Positions 40,862 through 48,529 of a DNA stretch of 64,000 nt are shown one piece after another. A model generated the notes under the pieces. That model saw only the letters and a program-made list of their open reading frames with translations, was not told the origin of the DNA and did not search any database. Source of the DNA: JACZST01 sp964195155. Its GTDB lineage: Bacteria; Actinomycetota; Acidimicrobiia; Spongiisociales; UBA5794. A program made the translations under genes and the position numbers. The stretch's first letter is position 1, and the number at the start of each line of letters is the position of its first letter. The DNA lies in contig CAXMOP010000021.1 of assembly GCA_964195155.1 (NCBI GenBank), positions 1-64,000 on the forward strand. Direction: 5' to 3'.

Positions 40862-41035
40862 GACTGCCCGCGGCAAACCGTCGGCGTCGACAGACATGAC
40901 GACGAGACTCGAACCGATCCGAGCGGATGGCAAGTGGCCGGGGTAGTCGACCATAGGATCACCGAGTGGCCGGTCGTCGTCGACCAGACCTTCTCAGAGG
41001 GAGCGCGGGAGGCAATGGGTCTTCCGTCGGACTAG
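40862..41035 (+). other. Open stretch after the thioesterase stop, possible gene remnant
   Basis: In the thioesterase frame, directly after its TAG, the sequence stays open for 57 codons and reads in a protein-like way (DPSGWQVAGVVDHRITEWPV, then VVDQTFSEGAREAMGLPSD), but it has no start codon. It may be the tail of a lost gene or a former fusion partner. I do not recognise it. Confidence 0.25.
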
Positions 41036-41065
41036 ATCGACTCACACGGTGCATCGCAGCGCGAG

Positions 41066-41878
41066 TTACAGCGGGATCTTCATTCCCTCGGTGCCGCCGG
41101 TCACGTGCGGGAAATGCTCGGCTGCGGCAGCGACGATGACGTCGATGTCGTCGTCGGTGTGGTCCGGGTCGTGGCTGGTGAGCACCAGTTCCGCAACTTC
41201 GGCGTTCTTGGCGGCTTGGACCGCGTGCTCCCAGGTGCTGTGGCCCCAGCCCACGCGGACCGGGTATTCGGCGGGCAGATACTGGGCGTCGTGGATGAGT
41301 ACGTCGGCCCCCCTGGCGAATTCGGCGAGTCTCTGATCGGCCTCAGGCTCGCTCTCGTGATCGGTCGCGACCACGATGCTCCGCGTCGGGCCGTCAATCC
41401 GAAAACCGGTGATCCCCTGGGGATGGTTGAGTGCCACAGAAGTGATCGACACTTGGCCGAATTCGATTGGTTCCGAAAAGTCGCGGAACGAGATGGTTGC
41501 AGGCGAATCGACGAGCGCCGCTGGGAACCATGGCTGGGTCAAGACGCCAGCCAGGGTGGACCGTACATCGCCGACCGGCGTGTCGTGGCCGTGAAGGGTG
41601 AAGTTGTTTCCCGGCATCCAGACCGGGGAGAAGACGGGGATGCCTTGGATGTGGTCCCAGTGGTAGTGGGTCAGGAGCATGGTGAACTGGTGATCGTGAT
41701 CCCGGCTCAGGCTGTGCTCGACATCGCGCAATCCGGTGCCGGCATCGATCAGCACACGGTGCCGAGGGTCTTGTGCGATCTCGAAGCACGTCGTGTTGCC
41801 ACCGTACTTTGCGTACTCGACGCCCGATACGGCCATCGATCCGCGCCCACCGTGGATGATGAATTGAGGTTCGGTCAC
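41066..41878 (-). CDS. Metallo-beta-lactamase-fold hydrolase
   Basis: 270 residues. The HxHxDH motif is THYHWDHIQGIP near residue 73, with further ligands in ALNHPQ, VATDHESE, LIHDAQY and LTSHDPDH, so a two-metal site is complete. The overall pattern is that of the PhnP/RNase Z-like phosphodiesterase branch. It follows a cNMP-binding protein gene with 6 bases between, and the two domains are often fused or paired in actinobacteria. A role in cyclic-nucleotide signalling is possible; substrate unknown. Confidence 0.85.
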   Translation of the reverse strand: MTEPQFIIHGGRGSMAVSGVEYAKYGGNTTCFEIAQDPRHRVLIDAGTGLRDVEHSLSRDHDHQFTMLLTHYHWDHIQGIPVFSPVWMPGNNFTLHGHDTPVGDVRSTLAGVLTQPWFPAALVDSPATISFRDFSEPIEFGQVSITSVALNHPQGITGFRIDGPTRSIVVATDHESEPEADQRLAEFARGADVLIHDAQYLPAEYPVRVGWGHSTWEHAVQAAKNAEVAELVLTSHDPDHTDDDIDVIVAAAAEHFPHVTGGTEGMKIPL

Positions 41879-41884
41879 TGGCTC

Positions 41885-42301
41885 TTACTCGCTGGTTGAC
41901 TGGGTCTCCGTCAGACGGCGAGCAAGCTCGGCCATCACCTGGACGGCGATGTCCGGCTTGGAGTTGAGGAGTGCTCGAAAGTCCCACTTGGTGAGGCCGA
42001 GCACCTCGGTGTCGCTGGTCGCGGTGACGGTCGCGGTGCGAGCGGTGTCGTCGCTGAGGAGCGCAATCTCGCCGAAATAGTCACCGGGGCCGTAGGTGGC
42101 GACGACGCTGCCGTCTCTGCTCACTTCTGCGGTGCCGGAGCCGAGCACGTAGAAGCCGACAGACCGATGGTCACCTTCCGCGATGATCGTGTCGCCGGTT
42201 TCGAAGGTGAGATCGCGTGCGGTGTCTGCGATTGCATTCAGCTGTTTCTTATTGAGGCCACTGAACAGCGGGGCGACCTTCAGCATCTCGACTTTGTCCA
42301 T
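41885..42301 (-). CDS. Cyclic-nucleotide-binding domain protein
   Basis: 138 residues, a single cNMP-binding (Crp-type) beta barrel with no DNA-binding domain: FETGDTIIAEGDHRSVGFYVLGSGTAEV, then GPGDYFGEIALLSDDTARTATVTATSDTEVLGL. FGEIALL with RTATV is the phosphate-binding cassette. ATG 42301 is preceded by AGGAG; a GTG two codons upstream is possible. Probably co-transcribed with the MBL hydrolase. A class III cyclase is encoded at 27901. Confidence 0.88.
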   Translation of the reverse strand: MDKVEMLKVAPLFSGLNKKQLNAIADTARDLTFETGDTIIAEGDHRSVGFYVLGSGTAEVSRDGSVVATYGPGDYFGEIALLSDDTARTATVTATSDTEVLGLTKWDFRALLNSKPDIAVQVMAELARRLTETQSTSE

Positions 42302-42358
42302 CGTCACTCCTTCGTTCGCGGGAACAATACCTGATGGCTCCTGCTCATGACTCCCCGC

Positions 42359-43216
42359 TCAGTCGTTGAGGGCGGCGGCAATGGCTGCGTATTTGTCGAG
42401 CTTGTCGATCACGACCTCGCGATCGACCGATGGCAATCCGAACACCACCCTGGTCACACCAAGGTCTCGCATCATCTCGAGTTGCTCGAGATCGCGCGGC
42501 GCCTGCCAGGCCGTCAGCTCCAACGAATTGGGATCGCGGCCGGCGGTTTCCATGGCGGCCCGAACTTCCCCGATCTTGCCGGCCATCTCGTGTCTGACGA
42601 CGATCGGCATCCACCCGTCACAGAACTCGGCGATGTCGCGCATCGTCCTCGGGCCGGCGCCACCGCCGAGGATGATCGGCGGGTGCGGCTTCTGCGTTGG
42701 CTTCGGCCATTGCCAGGATGGCGTGATATCGACGTGGTCGCCGTGGTACTCGGCCTCGTCCTTCGTCCACAGCTCGATCATGGCCAGCACCTTCTCGCGC
42801 AGGATCGCCCGCCGGTCGGTGTAGGCGACGTGGTGATTGGCCAGCTCTTCTTTGTTCCACCCATATCCGATCCCGAACAGCACCCGCCCATTCGAGATCA
42901 CGTCGAGTGAGGCCACCTGTTTGGCCAGCCACAACGGGTCGTGTTGGGCCACCAGGGTGATGCCCGTGCCCAGTTTGACCGTGTCGGTGACCGCGGCGCA
43001 GGCCGCCAGGGCGATGAGCTGGTCGTGCGTTCTCCAGTACATCTCGGGTAGCTCGGCGGCACCGTCGATGCCTCCCCATGGGGTCTTCCGTGAGATCGGG
43101 ATGTGGCTGTGCTCGGGAAACCACAGAGACTCGAAACGGCGCGCCTCGACCTCCCTGGCCAGATCCACCGGCTGGATGGTCTTGTCGGTGGGAAAGATCG
43201 AGACGCCGATGTGCAT
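42359..43216 (-). CDS. LLM-class F420-dependent oxidoreductase
   Basis: 285 residues from ATG 43216 (MHIGVSIFPTDKTIQPVDLA). Luciferase-like TIM barrel with SLWFPEHSHIP, LGTGITLVAQHDPLWLAKQVASLDVISNGRVLFGIGYGWNKEEL and PPIILGGGAGPRTM, close to the F420-dependent group annotated in mycobacteria. Substrate unknown. The start and upstream region abut a family C repeat; the longer frame (MATWLLSYLATG) comes from that repeat and is not used. Confidence 0.87.
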   Translation of the reverse strand: MHIGVSIFPTDKTIQPVDLAREVEARRFESLWFPEHSHIPISRKTPWGGIDGAAELPEMYWRTHDQLIALAACAAVTDTVKLGTGITLVAQHDPLWLAKQVASLDVISNGRVLFGIGYGWNKEELANHHVAYTDRRAILREKVLAMIELWTKDEAEYHGDHVDITPSWQWPKPTQKPHPPIILGGGAGPRTMRDIAEFCDGWMPIVVRHEMAGKIGEVRAAMETAGRDPNSLELTAWQAPRDLEQLEMMRDLGVTRVVFGLPSVDREVVIDKLDKYAAIAAALND

Positions 43217-43217
43217 G

Positions 43218-43310
43218 CCAGTAGCTAAGTAGCTGAGTAGCCAAGTAGCCAAGTCCTGGTCAACGGCTTTCCTCTTTTCTTCGCTACTTCGCTACTTGGC
43301 TACTGCCTAC
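43218..43310. repeat. Family C tandem-arm repeat (copy 1)
   Basis: Left arm GTAGCTAAGTAGCTGAGTAG plus CCAAGTAGCC units, spacer, then right arm TTCGCTACTTCGCTACTTGG with CTACTG. The arms are complementary tandem units of GTAGC/GCTAC. It fills the divergent region between the LLM gene and the helicase gene. Confidence 0.7.
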
Positions 43311-43341
43311 TATCGTCGAACGTATGTTCGACGATAGTAGG
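43306..43341 (+). promoter_or_regulatory. SOS box (LexA site) within a 16-bp perfect inverted repeat over the helicase start codon
   Basis: CCTACTATCGTCGAAC and GTTCGACGATAGTAGG are perfect inverted arms around GTAT. The core TCGAACGTATGTTCGA (43316-43331) fits the Gram-positive/actinobacterial LexA consensus CGAAC-N4-GTTCG. The ATG at 43324 lies inside the box. TACTAT at 43308 could serve as -10, giving a leaderless or very short leader. Confidence 0.75.
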
Positions 43342-45360
43342 CCATGGCTCAACGATCTCAACGACGCCCAGCGGGCGGCCGTGCTCCACGATGGCGGCCC
43401 GCTGCTCGTCGTCGCCGGGGCCGGGAGCGGCAAAACGCGCACGCTGGCAAGCAGGGTGGCGCGGCTCATCGACGAGGGGACGCCGGCGGACCGCATCCTG
43501 CTCCTCACCTTCACCAGGCGGGCGTCCGCTGAGATGCTGCGCCGCGTCGGCGCCCTGGTTGTGGATCGATCGACCGGTGGCGTGTGGGGCGGGACCTTCC
43601 ATGGGACTGCCAACCGACTGCTGCGACGCCATGGCGTCGCGGTTGGGCTCGGCGCCGGGTTCACCGTCATCGATCAGACGGATTCCGCCACGTTGTTCGG
43701 GCGCCTGCGCGCCGAGCGCGGGCTTGGCTCGACCGGGCGCCGTTTTCCGAAGAAGGAGACCATTGCCGCGATCTACTCGCGCACGGTCAACACGCGCTCG
43801 CCCCTCGAGGACACGTTGAAAGACTGGTACCCGTGGGTCGCAGAACATCACGAAGATCTCGGCGGCCTGTTCCGCGCCTATACCAGTCGCAAGCGCGAGA
43901 CCAACGTCGTCGACTACGACGACCTGCTCCTGTACTGGCACGCACTGCTCGAATCACCGGCCGCAGGGGCCATCCGAGGACTCTTCGATCACGTGCTTGT
44001 CGACGAATACCAGGACACCAATCGCAGCCAGGCGCAGATCCTGTCGGCACTTGGTAGTCGGAATGTGACGGTGGTCGGCGACGACGCCCAATCGATTTAC
44101 TCGTTCCGCGGAGCGAACGTGGAAAACATCATCGGCTTTTGTGACGACTTTCCCGGCACCACCGTGGTCAAACTCGAGCAGAATTACCGATCGACGCCGC
44201 AGATCCTCGAGGCCGCCAATGCCGTCATCGGCGCCTCGAACGCCGTGTTCCCGAAGCAGCTGTGGTCGGCGCGGCGGGCCGGTCCCAAGCCGGCACTCGT
44301 CACCTGTTACGACGAAGCGGCCCAGGCCGACTTCGTGGCGGATCGCGTGCTCGAACTGCGCGAGCAGGGGATCGAGTTGCGCGATCAAGCCGTGCTGTTC
44401 AGGACCGGGCATCACTCGGCCGGCCTGGAGATCGAGTTATCACGACGCAACATTCCCTTTGTGAAGTTCGGCGGGCTTCGGTTCCTCGAGGCCGCCCACA
44501 TCAAGGACATGATGTCTTTGCTGCGGATTCTGGACAATCCGTACGACGAGCTTGCGTGGGATCGCGTGCTCCAGGCGATGCCGGGGGTCGGTGCTGCGAC
44601 GGCGCTGTCGCTGACCGAGCGGCTCGACGATCTGGCGGTTGACGGATCGGGCGATCGGGTGGCCGCCTTCATCTCGGTAGACCTGCCGATGCCGGCAGAG
44701 AGCGCCGAGGCCTATGCCCTGCTTCGTGCCACCCTGGGAGACTGCCGCGGGACGCCGGCGTCACAGCCGTCCCCTGCCGAGCAGATCGAGCGGCTCGCCG
44801 AGTTCTGCGAGGTCGTGTTCGAGGCCAACTACGACGATGCTGCCGCGAGGCTCGCCGACCTCGGTCAGCTGGCAGCCCTGGCTACCGAGCATGCCGACCG
44901 CAGCAGCTTCCTCACCGAGCTCACCCTCGATCCCCCGCTCTCGACCAGCGACCTCGCCGGTCCGCCGCATCTTGACGAGGACTATCTGATCCTGTCCACG
45001 ATTCACTCGGCGAAGGGAGGAGAATGGTCGGCCGTGTTCGTCATCCACGCTGCCGACGGCAACATTCCGTCCGACATGGCGCTCACCGACCCCGGGGGAC
45101 TCGAGGAGGAGCGTCGGCTCCTGTACGTCGCGCTGACGAGGGCAAAGAACCATCTGGTGGTGAGCGTGCCCCAGCGCTTTTATCACCACCGCTTCTCGAG
45201 CAGTGCTAACCATTCCTATGCCCTGCCGAGCCGCTTCCTCGAGCCCGCGGCTGGTGCATTTGAGACGAGCGCTACCGGTGGGTCGGGCATCGACGAAGCA
45301 GCGGAAGGCACGGCTGCGGGCACCGACCCGGTTGACGCCATGCTCGAAGAGCTCTGGTAG
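43324..45360 (+). CDS. UvrD/Rep-type ATP-dependent DNA helicase
   Basis: 678 residues, SF1A helicase: motif I AGAGSGKTRTL, II HVLVDEYQDTN, III VVGDDAQSIYSFRGA, IV LEQNYRST, V ILSTIHSAKGGEWSAVFV, VI RRLLYVALTRAKN. It unwinds DNA 3'-5' in repair and fork restart. The start LNDLNDAQRAAV matches family members. No nuclease domain, so it is UvrD/PcrA-like, not AddA. A LexA-type box covers its start, so it is probably part of the SOS response. The C-terminal ~45 residues are low complexity. Confidence 0.93.
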   Translation: MFDDSRPWLNDLNDAQRAAVLHDGGPLLVVAGAGSGKTRTLASRVARLIDEGTPADRILLLTFTRRASAEMLRRVGALVVDRSTGGVWGGTFHGTANRLLRRHGVAVGLGAGFTVIDQTDSATLFGRLRAERGLGSTGRRFPKKETIAAIYSRTVNTRSPLEDTLKDWYPWVAEHHEDLGGLFRAYTSRKRETNVVDYDDLLLYWHALLESPAAGAIRGLFDHVLVDEYQDTNRSQAQILSALGSRNVTVVGDDAQSIYSFRGANVENIIGFCDDFPGTTVVKLEQNYRSTPQILEAANAVIGASNAVFPKQLWSARRAGPKPALVTCYDEAAQADFVADRVLELREQGIELRDQAVLFRTGHHSAGLEIELSRRNIPFVKFGGLRFLEAAHIKDMMSLLRILDNPYDELAWDRVLQAMPGVGAATALSLTERLDDLAVDGSGDRVAAFISVDLPMPAESAEAYALLRATLGDCRGTPASQPSPAEQIERLAEFCEVVFEANYDDAAARLADLGQLAALATEHADRSSFLTELTLDPPLSTSDLAGPPHLDEDYLILSTIHSAKGGEWSAVFVIHAADGNIPSDMALTDPGGLEEERRLLYVALTRAKNHLVVSVPQRFYHHRFSSSANHSYALPSRFLEPAAGAFETSATGGSGIDEAAEGTAAGTDPVDAMLEELW

Positions 45361-45365
45361 GCGGC

Positions 45366-46238
45366 TCAGCGGTTCAGTGGTTCCGCCGCCATCAAACTGC
45401 TGCGCAAGAACTCATCTACCTGCGGGAAGTACGGCTCGTAGGCATCCAGATCGGAGTGGTTGCCATTGGGCACCACGATGAGCGTGCAGCTCGGCTGATG
45501 TTCGCGAAGGCTCAACGCATCCTCGACCGGGACGACCTCGTCGGCATCACCGTGGATGAGCAGCAGCGGAACCTCAACATCTCCGATCCTGTTGCGCGGC
45601 GCGATGTCGTCGTAAGAGACGCCGATCATCTGTCGGATCACCCGAAGCAATGTCCACTTGATCGGCGCCGGGTATGGGATCGCACGCCACATCAACTCCT
45701 CGGGGTGGGCAAACGACGCCACCGCCACCACGGCGTCGACGTCGGCGTTGCGGGATGCCACCAGGATCGACGCAGCCGCGCCCACCGAGTGCCCGATGAC
45801 CCCGATCGTCGTGACGTCTTCGCGTGCCCGGAGCCAGGCCACTGCGGTCTCGAGGTCCTCGGCGAACCTCGGCATGGACATGAAGTCTTCCTCGTCGGAA
45901 AGCCCGTGCGTCCGAGCGTCGAGGAACAAGGCATGCAGCCCGATGCCGTTGAGACCGGGCGCGATGGGAAGCATGTCGGCGGCCGTCCCTCCCCAACCGT
46001 GGAGCACCACGACGGCCGGCGCCGTCTCCGCCCCAGGGATGAACCAACCATGGAGTCGCTTCTCGTTCGGGCCCTCGATCCACACCTCCTCGCCGTCGAG
46101 TCCCATGTCTCGAGGCGTGGTGTCGGGCATGGCGCGCTGAGGAACCGCGAACATTCGCCTCAATAGCGACGGGGCGGCCAACGCGGCCCCCACCACCAGC
46201 CCAAGCGGGATCGCGATCGGGATCAGTGCCTTTCTCAT
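45366..46238 (-). CDS. Alpha/beta hydrolase with N-terminal membrane anchor
   Basis: 290 residues. N-terminal hydrophobic helix (LIPIAIPLGLVVGAALAA), then an alpha/beta hydrolase: VVVLHGWGGTAADML oxyanion region, nucleophile elbow GHSVG, acid in IHGDADEVVPVED, and the final His in NGNHSDLD. The fold and order match the BAAT/FrsA-like esterases. Probably cleaves an ester outside or at the membrane; substrate unknown. It converges with the helicase gene, 5 bases apart. Confidence 0.82.
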   Translation of the reverse strand: MRKALIPIAIPLGLVVGAALAAPSLLRRMFAVPQRAMPDTTPRDMGLDGEEVWIEGPNEKRLHGWFIPGAETAPAVVVLHGWGGTAADMLPIAPGLNGIGLHALFLDARTHGLSDEEDFMSMPRFAEDLETAVAWLRAREDVTTIGVIGHSVGAAASILVASRNADVDAVVAVASFAHPEELMWRAIPYPAPIKWTLLRVIRQMIGVSYDDIAPRNRIGDVEVPLLLIHGDADEVVPVEDALSLREHQPSCTLIVVPNGNHSDLDAYEPYFPQVDEFLRSSLMAAEPLNR

Positions 46239-46287
46239 CTTCAGATGCTAGAAGGGCGATGTTGTTGTCTCTTCGGACCGCCGCCGG

Positions 46288-46614
46288 CCGGGCATCAGGG
46301 GGAGGTGCCGAGCGCCAGCGAGGCGGAGGGGGTCAAGGCGTGGTCGCGGCCACGCCTTGCGGCGGGACTCCCCCCTGAGGGGGGAGCAAAGAAAGGGCCG
46401 CGGCGCCACGGCTTTACCCCCCTCCCTTCTCGGGAAGGTGGCGACAACAGCGAGGTGGCTTCTTTGCCTCCCCCTCAGCTCAGGGGGAGGTGCCGAGCGC
46501 CAGCGAGGCGGAGGGGGTCAAGGCGTGGTCGCGGCAACGGTTTGACCCCCCTCCCCGCCTTGCGGCGGGACTCCCCCCTTGAGTTGAGGGGGGATCAAAG
46601 AAAGGGCCGCGGCG
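46288..46614. repeat. Family D long palindromic repeats (two copies, 46288-46412 and 46440-46614)
   Basis: Each copy runs from a CTCAGGGGGAGGTGCCGAGC-type start, through GCGAGGCGGAGGGGGTC and a TTTGACCCCCCTC-type part, to GGGGAGCAAAGAAAGGGCCG. They match 37296-37560. The 376-base gap holds no gene and lies between the hydrolase start and the kinase stop, which abuts the end of the repeat. Confidence 0.7.
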
Positions 46615-47787
46615 CTAGTCCGGCAGCGAAAACGCCACCAGCCCGCCGGGGCCTGGCTCTGCCCAGATGTGTCCGCCAAGCTCCTCGACCAGTTCCCTGG
46701 CGACTGCCAGCCCGAGGCCCGCACCTCCGGTCGATCGGGAGCGAGCCGGATCGGCTCTGGCGAACTCGTCGAAGGCCGCCTCGGTAAAGGAGGGCGGAAA
46801 GCCCGGCCCCTCGTCGGCGACCGTGACGGTTGCCGGCATCTCGACGGTGACCGTGATCTCCGAGCCGGACGGGGCGTGCCTGATCGCGTTGTCCAACAGA
46901 TTCCGGATCACCCGACCGATCGGCGCTGGTCCGGTATTGATCACAGAGGTTCCGTCAGTGTCGAGGCGGACGTTGACACCGGCTTGCCGCGACACCGGCG
47001 CCAGCACCTCGATCGCCTCGTCGACGATCTCGGCGAGATCCACCGGCATCCGCTCGTACTCGAACCCTCCTGACTCGATGCGAGCGAGCAGAAACAGGTC
47101 GTCCACGAGCTGGTTCAGCACCCGGGTGTCGCCCTCAATCGAAGCCAGGTATCGATCCGGGTCGGATGCCACACCGTCCCGCAACGCCTCAGCAGCGGCC
47201 TGGAGTGCGGCGAGCGGGGAGCGGAGGTCGTGGCTTACCGATGCGAAGAATCGCCGGCGAGCCTCATCGTCACGAGCTCGCTCGATGTCGAGGGCGGCAA
47301 GCTCCCGTGCCATTTCATCGACCGCATGCGCAGTGGACCCGACCTCGTCGGCGCGGTCGACCCCGGTTCTTGCGGTGAGGTCCCCGCCGGCAATTCGGGA
47401 TGCTGTTTCCGCAACGCTGCGGAGATCCTCGGTCCAAGGTTTGGCGACCGATACAGCAAAGCTCAGGCCGGCGACCAGGCCGAGTCCGAGAACGACGATG
47501 AGCAGCTGGGCGTCGTGCGTCGACAGGAACATCCGCTGCGCAGAGACCACCGCGCCGACGATGACGATCAGCAGAGCGGTGGCGATGAGCGCGATCAGCG
47601 TTCCACGCAGCGAGGTCGCCCGGCGTGCCCACCGGGGCAATGCCCAGGCGGCGACGGCTGCGGCGACGACCATGCCGAGAAGGATGGCGAGCAGCTCGAC
47701 CCGTTCAGCCCCCGACGGCTGCATGCCGATCTCGAAAAGGGCGACGCCCACGAGGACAGCAGCGACGGCGAGTCCCAGGATCCTCAT
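46615..47787 (-). CDS. Sensor histidine kinase
   Basis: 390 residues from ATG 47787 (overlapping the regulator by 4 bases). Helices in the first ~150 residues (four hydrophobic stretches, short periplasmic parts), a HAMP linker (AETASRIAGGDLTARTG ... DEMAREL), HisKA with H-box FFASVSHDLRSPLAAL, and the ATPase with N box IRNLLDNAIRHAP, G1 VADEGPGFPP and G2 GGAGLGLAVA. It autophosphorylates on the H-box His and passes the phosphate to the partner regulator. The signal is unknown; little sensor domain is outside. Confidence 0.92.
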   Translation of the reverse strand: MRILGLAVAAVLVGVALFEIGMQPSGAERVELLAILLGMVVAAAVAAWALPRWARRATSLRGTLIALIATALLIVIVGAVVSAQRMFLSTHDAQLLIVVLGLGLVAGLSFAVSVAKPWTEDLRSVAETASRIAGGDLTARTGVDRADEVGSTAHAVDEMARELAALDIERARDDEARRRFFASVSHDLRSPLAALQAAAEALRDGVASDPDRYLASIEGDTRVLNQLVDDLFLLARIESGGFEYERMPVDLAEIVDEAIEVLAPVSRQAGVNVRLDTDGTSVINTGPAPIGRVIRNLLDNAIRHAPSGSEITVTVEMPATVTVADEGPGFPPSFTEAAFDEFARADPARSRSTGGAGLGLAVARELVEELGGHIWAEPGPGGLVAFSLPD

Positions 47788-48491
47788 GGCTCGAAGCGGT
47801 ATCCCATGCCGCGCACGGTCGTGATCCACTTTGGCCGTTCGGGGTCGGCCTCGATCTTCTGGCGCAGGCGGGCGACGTGCACGGTGACGGTGGACGGGTC
47901 CTGGTAATCGGGAGACGAGTCCCACACCTGTTCGAGAAGCTCGGATCGAGACATCGCGGTGCGTGGCGCCGATGCGAGGTGTGCGAGGAGATCGAACTCC
48001 ATCGGCGTCAGCTTGACCAGCGCGCCGTGGAGCTCGACCTCCCTGCTCGAGCCGTCGATGACGAGACCGTCGAACTCCAACCGCTCGGCCAGCCTCGGCG
48101 CCTGGGTCCTGCGGAGCACCGAACGGACCCTGGCAACGACTTCTCGCGGAGAGAACGGCTTGACGACGTAGTCGTCTGCGCCAAGCTCGAGGCCAACGAT
48201 GCGGTCGGGCTCTTCCGCACGGGCCGTGAGCAGGATCACCGGCACCGAGCTGTTCTTGCGAAGGCTGGTCAGTACGGCAAACCCATCCAGCTCGGGCAGC
48301 ATGACGTCGAGCACGATCAGATCGGGCTTGGTCGAGGCGGCCAGATCGAGGGCGTCCTGTCCGTTCGCTGCCTCGTCGACGGCGTACCCGTCTCGTTTGA
48401 GGTAGCCAACGAGTACCTCGCGCACCATCGGCTCGTCGTCGACGACGAGGATCCGCCTAACCGCGCCGTTTCCCTGCGAGGACACGCCCAT
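47784..48491 (-). CDS. OmpR-family response regulator
   Basis: 235 residues from ATG 48491. Receiver domain with ILVVDDEP acidic pair, phosphorylated Asp in LIVLDVMLPELDG, Thr in ILLTARAE and Lys in DDYVVKPFS; then a winged-helix OmpR domain (LTPMEFDLLAHLASAP ... VTVHVARLRQKIEADP ... TVRGMGYRFEP). Partner of the kinase whose start overlaps its stop. A GTG two codons on is another start. Its start codon lies between the arms of a strong inverted repeat. Confidence 0.92.
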   Translation of the reverse strand: MGVSSQGNGAVRRILVVDDEPMVREVLVGYLKRDGYAVDEAANGQDALDLAASTKPDLIVLDVMLPELDGFAVLTSLRKNSSVPVILLTARAEEPDRIVGLELGADDYVVKPFSPREVVARVRSVLRRTQAPRLAERLEFDGLVIDGSSREVELHGALVKLTPMEFDLLAHLASAPRTAMSRSELLEQVWDSSPDYQDPSTVTVHVARLRQKIEADPERPKWITTVRGMGYRFEP

Positions 48492-48513
48492 ATCGTAAGG
48501 GCGCGTCCTCGCA
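48475..48513 (-). promoter_or_regulatory. 15-base inverted repeat around the response-regulator start codon
   Basis: TGCGAGGACACGCCC (48475-48489) and GGGCGCGTCCTCGCA (48499-48513) are inverted arms with one mismatch, with ATATCGTAA between. The regulator start codon (48491-48489) is at the edge of the stem. It may be a terminator for the gene upstream, a translational hairpin, or the binding site of the regulator itself. Confidence 0.55.
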
Positions 48514-48529
48514 AGGTTGGTGGTCGATG

